Source: Gemmatimonadota bacterium
Lineage (GTDB): Bacteria > Latescibacterota > UBA2968 > UBA8231
Length of the DNA stretch: 37,827 bases
NCBI GenBank assembly: GCA_009841115.1
Contig: VXML01000072.1
Location: 1 to 37,827 of the forward strand
Direction: 5' to 3'
The notes below the pieces were generated by a model that was given only the letters and a program-made list of their open reading frames with translations, ran no database searches and was not told where the DNA came from. Numbering within the stretch: position 1 is the stretch's first letter; the number at the start of each line of letters is the position of its first letter. Made by a program: the position numbers and the translations under genes. Of this stretch, positions 23,776 to 30,615 are shown piece after piece.

Positions 23776-25506
23776 ATGCAGGGCCTGTTGTTGTGCTTAG
23801 TGGGTGTACTATTGGTTGGCTGCGGAGACGGGGGTCACAAGAATGTGCCTCGGAGCCGCACCTTGGTCATGGATTGTTCCAGCTTGCAGGACTGTAGCGG
23901 GCAGATCAAGGACTACAACTCGTTTAACCCGTTTTTGCTGACCGGCGTTTCCAAGACGGGTTGGAACTTCCAGTACGAGCCGCTGTACTTCTACAACGCC
24001 TACAATCCACACGCCGACAACATCATCCCTTGGATCGCCACTGGGCACGAGTACAACGAAGACTACACCGAGGTTACCATCCACATTCGCGAGGGAGTCG
24101 AGTGGAGCGATGGGCAGCCGTGGACGGCGCACGACTTGGTCTTTACGATCAACATGCTCAAGGACAACGCGCCGCATTTGTCTTTTTCCACCGACATGCA
24201 GACGTGGGTAAAGAGCGCTGTGGCGACCAACGATCACACGGCTAAAATCGCGCTGACCAAGCCCAATCCGCGCTTTGTCTTCAGCTACTTCACCAACAAC
24301 TTCGACAACGGCGTCCCCATTGTACCCAAGCACATTTGGGAGGGCCAAGACCCGCAGACGTTCAGTAACTTCGACTCGGAAAAAGGCTGGCCGGTGGCCA
24401 GCGGCCCGTACGAGATTTTCATTTCCGTGCCCGCACAGCGGGTATGGGATTTGCGCCCGGGGTGGTGGGCGCAGAAGACGGGCTTTCACCAGCCTCCGGC
24501 CGTGGAGCGCATCATCTACCTGACGCACATGGAGGAGACCAAGCGGGTGCAGAACTTGATTTCCAACGCCATGGACACCTGCCTCGACATCCGGCCGCCG
24601 AACATCCAGTCAATCCTCGACGCCAATCCCAACGTCTCTACGTGGACCGGGCGCGAGTTGCCGTTAGGGTATCTCGACTGGTGGCCGGTGTGCTTGGGGT
24701 TCAACAATTTGGAGCCGCCGTTTGACGACCCGGAGATCCGCCGCGCCATTAACTACGCCGTTGACCGCGACCAATTAGTGGCTATTGGCTGGCAGGGGGC
24801 TGGGACTAAATCGCATCTGCCGCTGCCGGACTTCCCACCCATCCGCCAATACACCGACACGATTCAAGACTTGGTGGAAAAATACGAGATCGGCGTCCAC
24901 GACCCGGCCAAGGCTGCGGCGATTATGGAGCGCAAGGGGTGGAATAAGGACGCCGAGGGTTTCTGGGCCAAAGAGGGGGAGCGGCTCAAGATCGTCATCG
25001 ACATTTTCGATATTTTTACGGATTTAGCGCCGGTCTTGGTGGCGCAGTTGGAGCGGGCGGGTTTCGACGCCGATTTTCGCATGACGCCCGATGCGTTTTC
25101 GCGGATGGCGCAGGGCGCGGCGCGGGCCTTCTTGATGGGCAATGGCGCGAGCGTGCGCGATCCGTACTTCACGCTGCGGCTCTACCACAGCCGCTTCGTC
25201 CGGCCCACCGGCACGCACTCCGAGCGGTTCTGGCGCTGGTCGAATCCGGAGTTCGACGCGCTGGTCGATCAAATGGGGCAGACTGCGCCCGACGACCCGG
25301 CGCTGCAAACGCTCTTCCGCGAGGCCATGGAAATCTGGCTGGCCGAGCTGCCCTCCATCCCCATCGTGCAGTGGTATCACCGCATCCCGCATAACCAGAC
25401 CTATTGGAAGAACTGGCCGTCGGCGGAAAACCCCTATATCAACAGCGCCTACTGGCACAATACTTGGCTTTTGGTGTTGCTTGGGCTGGAGCCGGTCCAA
25501 GGATAG
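23776..25506 (+). CDS. family 5 extracellular solute-binding lipoprotein
   Basis: A 576-residue solute-binding lipoprotein. The signal ends in LLVGC (Cys16). The mature protein has the SBP_bac_5 features: NSFNPFLLTG near the start, VEWSDGQPWTAHDLVFTINML (about 112-132), the hinge region around PVASGPYEI, and PEIRRAINYAVDRDQLV (about 316-332). It captures the substrate in the periplasm and delivers it to the two permeases. Family 5 members bind peptides, nickel or oligosaccharides; the nearby sugar genes point to oligosaccharides, which is inference. GGAG at 23765-23768 lies seven bases before the ATG. An aldo/keto reductase gene follows after 27 bases. Confidence 0.93.
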   Translation: MQGLLLCLVGVLLVGCGDGGHKNVPRSRTLVMDCSSLQDCSGQIKDYNSFNPFLLTGVSKTGWNFQYEPLYFYNAYNPHADNIIPWIATGHEYNEDYTEVTIHIREGVEWSDGQPWTAHDLVFTINMLKDNAPHLSFSTDMQTWVKSAVATNDHTAKIALTKPNPRFVFSYFTNNFDNGVPIVPKHIWEGQDPQTFSNFDSEKGWPVASGPYEIFISVPAQRVWDLRPGWWAQKTGFHQPPAVERIIYLTHMEETKRVQNLISNAMDTCLDIRPPNIQSILDANPNVSTWTGRELPLGYLDWWPVCLGFNNLEPPFDDPEIRRAINYAVDRDQLVAIGWQGAGTKSHLPLPDFPPIRQYTDTIQDLVEKYEIGVHDPAKAAAIMERKGWNKDAEGFWAKEGERLKIVIDIFDIFTDLAPVLVAQLERAGFDADFRMTPDAFSRMAQGAARAFLMGNGASVRDPYFTLRLYHSRFVRPTGTHSERFWRWSNPEFDALVDQMGQTAPDDPALQTLFREAMEIWLAELPSIPIVQWYHRIPHNQTYWKNWPSAENPYINSAYWHNTWLLVLLGLEPVQG

Positions 25507-25533
25507 GGCAGCAGCACCACGAGGAGAATAACC

Positions 25534-26400
25534 ATGCGCTATCGGCGATTTGGGCGCACGGAATTGCAGGTGAGCGCGGTCAGCTTGGGCGGTGCCTACT
25601 TGGGGGGTAAGGAAGATCCGGAGTGCGCCGAGGAAAACGCCCGAGCGATTGTGCGGCGTGCGTTGGATTTGGGCTGCAATTACATCGACACAGCACCGCT
25701 CTACGGGCCGAGCGAAGAACTGCTGGGCAAGGCGCTGGCCGGGGAGCGCCGCCCCTTTTACTTGGCGACCAAGGTAGGGTTCAAGCCGGAAGGCTTTGAC
25801 TACCGGCGCGATTCGGTCTTGCAGAGTTTGGAACGCAGCTTGGCCTTGCTGGGAATAACTAAGCTGACGGTGGCGCAAATTCACGAGGTGAATATGGCGG
25901 GCTGGGAGCGGATTGTGGAAAAGGGCGGGACTTTGGAGGGTTTGCGCGCCGCGCAAAAACAGGGACTGTGCGATTTTATCGGCGTGACGGGCCGGGCCAT
26001 CCCCCTACTGGCGCGGCTGGCGGCGACCGGGGAATTCGACTCGGTGCTGTGCTACCACGACTACCATCCTTGTGTGCAATTGGCGGCGGAGGAAGTCTTA
26101 CCGGCCGCTGCGCAAAGCGATATGGGTGTGGTGCTGGCGACGGTGCTGGCTGGGGGTGTGTACGTCGCTGGTAAGGACCAACGCGCGGCAGTGGAGCGTC
26201 GGTTTGAGGGCGAGGAAGAGCGGCAACGCGCTTGGGCGACGATTGCCCGGTTGGAGCAGGAGGAGTCCACGCTGCCGCAGAGCGCGTTTCGCTGGGTCTT
26301 GGCCGACGAGCGGGTCTCGACCGTGTCCAGTGGCGCGGCGAGTGTGGCGGAGCTAGAGGAAGTGGTGCAGGCCGGGGATATGGTGCCGCTGGCGCATTAG
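25534..26400 (+). CDS. aldo/keto reductase
   Basis: A 288-residue NAD(P)H-dependent aldo/keto reductase. The catalytic tetrad is visible: Asp52 and Tyr57 in YIDTAPLYG, Lys80 in TKVG, and His117 in QIHEV. The N-terminus MRYRRFGRTELQVSAVSLGGAYLGG is typical of the bacterial AKR groups that act on sugars, such as D-threo-aldose/L-fucose dehydrogenases. GAGGAG at 25521-25526 precedes the ATG by seven bases, and the gene follows the binding-protein gene closely, so it is probably the last gene of the importer operon and may work on the imported sugar. A palindrome begins right after its stop. Confidence 0.92.
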   Translation: MRYRRFGRTELQVSAVSLGGAYLGGKEDPECAEENARAIVRRALDLGCNYIDTAPLYGPSEELLGKALAGERRPFYLATKVGFKPEGFDYRRDSVLQSLERSLALLGITKLTVAQIHEVNMAGWERIVEKGGTLEGLRAAQKQGLCDFIGVTGRAIPLLARLAATGEFDSVLCYHDYHPCVQLAAEEVLPAAAQSDMGVVLATVLAGGVYVAGKDQRAAVERRFEGEEERQRAWATIARLEQEESTLPQSAFRWVLADERVSTVSSGAASVAELEEVVQAGDMVPLAH

Positions 26401-26426
26401 TAGGGGCGACCGGCCGGTCACCCCTA
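26401..26426 (+). terminator. near-perfect palindrome between convergent genes, likely bidirectional terminator or dispersed repeat
   Basis: The palindrome has two 13-base arms (26401-26413 and 26414-26426) with a single mismatch (C opposite A); it starts TAGGGG, has GACCGG/CCGGTC at its centre, and ends CCCCTA. It fills the 23-base gap between the AKR stop and the Gfo/Idh/MocA stop and includes that stop codon. The structure could end transcripts from both sides, though there is no T-tract. It also resembles small palindromic elements that are scattered through some bacterial genomes. Confidence 0.55.
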
Positions 26427-27476
26427 AATCCATCCGTGCTCAGTGGTCACGGGCGAGCCGGAAGTCTGGGTCTGCCAATGCGGCCTGCGGCCGATTTTGA
26501 CCTCGCGGCGGGTGAGGGACGAGGCTTCGGCGGCGAAGAGGATTTCCATGATGTGCCGCCCGTATTGGCCGTGGGTCGGCGGCTCGATGTTGAGTGCGAT
26601 GGCCTCGGCAAAACTCTTCCACTCGTGGTACATCTCGGTCGGCGTGTCCTCAAATGGGATGTCTTCCCACGTATCCCCTTGGCCTACTTTGACGTACTTC
26701 TCGCCGTGCTGGCTGAAGCGCAGCGAGCCGTTGGCGCAAATCACTTGGCATTCAAAATTTGGCGCACCGTCCGCGAATCCCACGGCTACGGCCGTGCCGG
26801 CGAGGCCGTTTTTGTAGCGGATAAAAGCCGTGGCTGAATCGTCGCTGGCTTGGTAGTGAGCGCGGGTGCCAATGGCGGCTGAGACTGACGTGGCTTGCGA
26901 AGCCATCACCCACGTGAGCCGATCGACGACGTGAACTCCGTTGGTCAACCACATGCCGCCGCCGTGGAAGCGACTGCGGTATTGGGGCCGTCGCCCGGCG
27001 AAATTCCAGTTTTTCGACATGTAGCTGACAGCCGTAATCACGGGGCCGAGTTGACCGGAGTCGAGGATTTCCTTGGCCTTGAGACTGGTGCTGTAAAAGT
27101 GCTGCGACAGCCCGACCATCAGCTTGACGTTGTTTTCCGCGGCTGCGGCGACCATGGCGTCGCATTGCTCTAGGTTGATGGCCATGGGCTTTTCGACGAG
27201 TACGTGTTTACCGGCGCGGCAGGCGTCGATGGTGAGCTGGTGGTGGAGTTGGTGACCGAGCACGACGGCGACCGCATCGACGTCGGCATCCTCTAAGAGT
27301 TCGTGGTGGGTTGAGTAGCCCTTGGGGATGTGGTACTTGTCCATGTACTCGCGCCGCTTTTCTTCGAACAGATCGGCGACTGCGACGACTTCTACTTCAT
27401 CGAGATGGGCGATTGAATCGCAGTGGGAGCGGGCGATGCCGCCGAGGCCAATGATGCCGACTTTGAGCGCTGCCAT
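26424..27476 (-). CDS. Gfo/Idh/MocA family oxidoreductase
   Basis: A 350-residue NAD(P)-dependent sugar or inositol dehydrogenase-type protein. The Rossmann motif is VGIIGLGGIA (residues 6-15), and the conserved EKPMA (95-99) is present. Likely catalytic residues are Lys96 and His182 and Asp185 in NGVHVVDRL. The C-terminal domain is the usual alpha/beta dimerisation domain. AAGGA on the minus strand (27483-27487) lies six bases upstream of the ATG. The gene is divergent from the DUF6785-like gene at 27586 and convergent with the AKR, and a promoter can be seen upstream. The substrate is unknown; neighbours suggest a sugar or sugar-acid. The final 20 residues look unstructured. Confidence 0.93.
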   Translation of the reverse strand: MAALKVGIIGLGGIARSHCDSIAHLDEVEVVAVADLFEEKRREYMDKYHIPKGYSTHHELLEDADVDAVAVVLGHQLHHQLTIDACRAGKHVLVEKPMAINLEQCDAMVAAAAENNVKLMVGLSQHFYSTSLKAKEILDSGQLGPVITAVSYMSKNWNFAGRRPQYRSRFHGGGMWLTNGVHVVDRLTWVMASQATSVSAAIGTRAHYQASDDSATAFIRYKNGLAGTAVAVGFADGAPNFECQVICANGSLRFSQHGEKYVKVGQGDTWEDIPFEDTPTEMYHEWKSFAEAIALNIEPPTHGQYGRHIMEILFAAEASSLTRREVKIGRRPHWQTQTSGSPVTTEHGWI

Positions 27477-27509
27477 AGGGTATCCTTTGGTGTGAATGAA
27501 GGTGCGCTA

Positions 27510-27538
27510 AGTATAGAATGCGGTTTGGTCGGCGACAA
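27510..27538 (-). promoter_or_regulatory. candidate sigma-70 promoter of the Gfo/Idh/MocA gene
   Basis: On the minus strand, TTGTCG (27533-27538) and TATACT (27510-27515) are 17 bases apart. TATACT matches five of six consensus bases and TTGTCG four of six. Transcription would begin near 27503, leaving a leader of some 27 bases that includes the ribosome-binding site at 27483-27487. The fit of spacing, start point and ribosome-binding site makes it the best promoter candidate in the window. Confidence 0.5.
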
Positions 27539-27539
27539 A

Positions 27540-27559
27540 TCGGCGCGCGTTTGCGCCGA
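27540..27559 (+). promoter_or_regulatory. hairpin/operator-like palindrome in divergent region
   Basis: TCGGCGC (27540-27546) and GCGCCGA (27553-27559) form a perfect 7-base inverted repeat around a 6-base centre. It sits directly upstream of the minus-strand -35 element and between two divergent sugar-locus genes, a usual place for a regulator site. No regulator gene is present in the window, so the factor is not known. Confidence 0.4.
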
Positions 27560-27585
27560 AATAGATAATGTCCTAACATGCCCTA

Positions 27586-29529
27586 ATGCCCGGTAATTTT
27601 ACCTATCGCTCGTTCGCCGTGGGCGCGTTGCTCTCCCTGGCGATCAACATGTTCTTCGCCTACGCCCGGCTGGCGATGGCCACCGCGGGCATGTCCTCCG
27701 ATTACATCACTGCCGGAGCGGTTTTCCTGTTCTTTCTGGTGGTGGCTTTTATCAATCCCGCGCTCAAGCTGATGCGCCGTTCTTGGGGCTTTAACCGCTC
27801 CGAGTTGATCATCATTTACGCGATGATGATCATTGGCTCGGCGATCCCCACGTGGGGATTTACGGGCAATTTGATCGCCATGTTGCCCAATATCTACTAC
27901 TATGCCACTTCCGAGAACAACTGGTCGGAGTTGTTGCATCCCTACGTCCGCGAGTGGATGGTGCCGCAGGATCCAGACGCGATCAAGTACTTCTTCGAGG
28001 GCCTGCCCAAGGGGCAACCCATTCCCTGGGAACACTGGATGGTGCCGCTTGCGGCCTGGGTGTCGTTTATTCTGGCGATTTACCTGATGATGATATCCAT
28101 CGCGTCGATCGTTCGCCGCCAATGGGTTGACTACGACCGCTTGACCTTTCCGCTGCTGCAGTTGCCTATCGACCTGACCGAAGAAGGCAAGAGCGGGTCC
28201 ATCGTCGTTCCGCTGTTTAAAAGGCCGCTGTTGTGGATCGGATTCGCGCTGCCCTTTTTGCTGTACAGCACCAATGCCTTAAACCACTATTTCCCCTTTA
28301 TCCCGGAAGTGCAGTTGCGCAATAGCATCTCGCTGTTCAACCACGCACTGCATCTGACGACCAACGTGAATTTTGTGGCGCTGGGGCTGGCGTACTTTTT
28401 GAGCTTAGACGTGGGGTTGAGCATTTGGCTTTTCCACTTGTTGACCAAAGCGCAGATCACCACCGAGAACGTCCTCGGCTATTCGCTGCCCGGTCGCCGC
28501 GACCTGTTTATGGAGGGTTCGATGTCGGTGTCCTACGAGGGGATGGGAGCCATGCTGGTACTGGTGCTCTACGGCCTGTGGAACAGCCGTAGCTATCTGC
28601 GGCGGGTCTGGCGCAAGGCTCTGTACAACGAAGGAGAGCTAGACGATTCACAGGAGATTCTCTCGTATCGGGCGGCACTCATCGTCTTAGTCTTGGCCAG
28701 TGCGTACGCTACCGGCTGGCTGACCTTATCGGGCGTGCCTTGGTGGGTCTCGTTGTTTTTTCTTTTCGTCGCCTTCTGCATCTTTTACGGGCTGACGCGG
28801 ATCGTCGCCGAGGGTGGGTTGGGTTTTGCGCGGGCGCAGATGACGGCGCAGCCGTTTGTGATCGACGCGGTGGGTACGGAGGCGATTGGGCCGTCGGGGC
28901 TGGTGAGCTTGGGGATGACTTTTAGTTGGGCGGGCGATTTGCGGACTATGGTGATGGCCTCGGCGATCAATGGGCTCAAGCTGGCCGATATTGGCCAAGT
29001 GCGGGGACGACCGCTGTTTTGGGCACTGATGCTCTCGATTGTGGTCGGCTTGGCTGGGTCAATTTGGATGGTGGTGTGGATGGGGTACCAGTACGGGGGT
29101 ATCAATTTAGACTGGTGGTTCTACAACCGCTTCGGCGAGATCGTCCACGGCGACTCGGCCTACAAGATCGCCAATCCGAGGCACCCCTTAAACGACTTTG
29201 GCGAGATCGGGCCGCGCTTCATGTTCGCGGGGATCGGCGCGGCGATCATGGGATTGTTGATGTACGCCCGGCACCATTTCCTCTGGTGGCCAGTGCATTA
29301 CCTCGGTTTCCCCATAGGCGCGACCCTGACGATCATCTGGACGTGGTTCAGCATTTTTATTGGTTGGGTCTTGAAGGCGCTGGTGCTCAAATACGGGGGT
29401 GTGACGCTTTACCGGCAGCTACGGCCTTTGTTTTTGGGGTTTATTTTGGGGCACATTTTTGTCTCGGGATTCTGGGTACTCTTCGACTATATCACCGGAG
29501 AGACCGGTAATCGAATTCCGATTTTTTGA
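27586..29529 (+). CDS. DUF6785-like polytopic membrane protein
   Basis: A 647-residue inner-membrane protein with about a dozen or more hydrophobic segments, which I assign to the DUF6785/DUF6784-like family of uncharacterised proteins from general resemblance. A paralogue occurs at 35962-37827, and the two share YYAT-ENNWS-LL (residues 105-117 here), a long polar loop ending RRQW, and the C-terminal KYGG-LYR motif. The size and topology suggest a transporter; this is inference. It begins the gene group with the AKR, GH116 and uronate-dehydrogenase-like genes, whose products act on sugars, so a glycoside or sugar-acid is a reasonable guess for its substrate. No clear ribosome-binding site precedes the ATG. 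Confidence 0.87.
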   Translation: MPGNFTYRSFAVGALLSLAINMFFAYARLAMATAGMSSDYITAGAVFLFFLVVAFINPALKLMRRSWGFNRSELIIIYAMMIIGSAIPTWGFTGNLIAMLPNIYYYATSENNWSELLHPYVREWMVPQDPDAIKYFFEGLPKGQPIPWEHWMVPLAAWVSFILAIYLMMISIASIVRRQWVDYDRLTFPLLQLPIDLTEEGKSGSIVVPLFKRPLLWIGFALPFLLYSTNALNHYFPFIPEVQLRNSISLFNHALHLTTNVNFVALGLAYFLSLDVGLSIWLFHLLTKAQITTENVLGYSLPGRRDLFMEGSMSVSYEGMGAMLVLVLYGLWNSRSYLRRVWRKALYNEGELDDSQEILSYRAALIVLVLASAYATGWLTLSGVPWWVSLFFLFVAFCIFYGLTRIVAEGGLGFARAQMTAQPFVIDAVGTEAIGPSGLVSLGMTFSWAGDLRTMVMASAINGLKLADIGQVRGRPLFWALMLSIVVGLAGSIWMVVWMGYQYGGINLDWWFYNRFGEIVHGDSAYKIANPRHPLNDFGEIGPRFMFAGIGAAIMGLLMYARHHFLWWPVHYLGFPIGATLTIIWTWFSIFIGWVLKALVLKYGGVTLYRQLRPLFLGFILGHIFVSGFWVLFDYITGETGNRIPIF

Positions 29530-29542
29530 GGAGGAAAAATTA

Positions 29543-30571
29543 ATGCGAGCAGGAGATAAAGAAAAAATTGGGCCGCACGGCTTGGAGGTGACGCGCTTGG
29601 GGATGGGCGGCACGACCTTTGGCAATATGTACTCGGTGTTGAGCGAACAGGAGGGGCTGGACGTGCTAGACGCGGCTTTTGCGGCTGGGGTGCGCTACTT
29701 TGACACGGCGCCGCTGTACGGCTACGGCTTGAGCGAGACGCGCTTGGGGCCGGGGCTGGCGCGCTACAACCGAGACGAGATTGTCCTGTCCTCGAAAGTG
29801 GGCTATACGCTGGTGGAGCGGAAACCCGGCGACGATTACGTCGATCTGTTCATCGATGCGCCCGAGATGACCAGCTATTTCGACTTCTCGCGCGACGCAG
29901 TACTGCGCTCGATTGAGGGGAGTTTGGCGCGGCTCAAAATGGATCGCCTCGATCTGCTGCTGATCCACGACCCGGACGAGGGGAAGAGCATTGAGCCGGA
30001 TTGGACGCCGGGCGAGCGGGGGTACTTCGACCAAGTGATGGCTGAAACGTATCCTGCGCTCGATGAACTGCGTCAGCAAAAGGTGATCAAGGCGCTTGGC
30101 TTGGGTATGAACCAGTGGCAGATGCTGGCCGACTTCGCCCGCGCTGGGGATTTCGACGCCTTTTTGCTGGCTGGCCGCTATACGCTCTTGGAGCAAGAAT
30201 CGCTGCGCGAGTTGTTGCCGCTGTGCTTGGAGAAGGGAGTGCGGATCGTGATTGGCGGGCCGTACAATTCGGGGATTTTGGCGACCGGGGCAGTCGAAGG
30301 TGCGTATTACAACTACGCGCCGGCAGCGGAAGATGTGTTGGAAAAGGTGCGTCGCATTGAGGCGGTCTGCGCGCGGCACGAGGTGCCCTTGTCGGCCGCG
30401 GCGCTGCAATTTCCCTTTGGGCATCCGGCGGTGGCGACCGTCATTCCCGGGGCCCGGACCGTCGCGGAAGTCTCCGCCAATGTGGATTGCCTAGCGCGCG
30501 CGATCCCCGCTGACTATTGGGCCGAGCTCAAGCAGGAAGGGCTGATTGACGCGGAGGCTCCGACGCCTTAG
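29543..30571 (+). CDS. aldo/keto reductase, D-threo-aldose 1-dehydrogenase-like
   Basis: A 342-residue aldo/keto reductase. The tetrad is Asp54 and Tyr59 in YFDTAPLYGYGLSE, Lys85 in SSKVG and His142 in LLLIHDPDEG. The extended APLYGYGLSE and the insert before the SSKVG region are typical of D-threo-aldose/L-fucose 1-dehydrogenases, which oxidise sugars to lactones. I start at the ATG at 29543, which follows GAGGAGGA (29528-29535) by seven bases; the frame is open back to 29459 but lies within the previous gene. The protein ends AEAPTP, and the DNA of that end is repeated after the uronate-dehydrogenase-like gene (see findings). It follows the DUF6785 gene by 13 bases. Confidence 0.9.
   Translation: MRAGDKEKIGPHGLEVTRLGMGGTTFGNMYSVLSEQEGLDVLDAAFAAGVRYFDTAPLYGYGLSETRLGPGLARYNRDEIVLSSKVGYTLVERKPGDDYVDLFIDAPEMTSYFDFSRDAVLRSIEGSLARLKMDRLDLLLIHDPDEGKSIEPDWTPGERGYFDQVMAETYPALDELRQQKVIKALGLGMNQWQMLADFARAGDFDAFLLAGRYTLLEQESLRELLPLCLEKGVRIVIGGPYNSGILATGAVEGAYYNYAPAAEDVLEKVRRIEAVCARHEVPLSAAALQFPFGHPAVATVIPGARTVAEVSANVDCLARAIPADYWAELKQEGLIDAEAPTP
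30554..30569 (+). repeat. 16-base direct repeat, copy 1
   Basis: GAGGCTCCGACGCCTT encodes the last residues (EAPTP) of the aldo/keto reductase. An identical copy lies at 33899-33914, beyond the GH116 and uronate-dehydrogenase-like genes. Both copies sit in the same reading frame before a stop codon. Confidence 0.8.
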
Positions 30572-30615
30572 GCACCGATGCGAACTATCCCCATTCACAC
30601 AGAGGAGTAACCACA

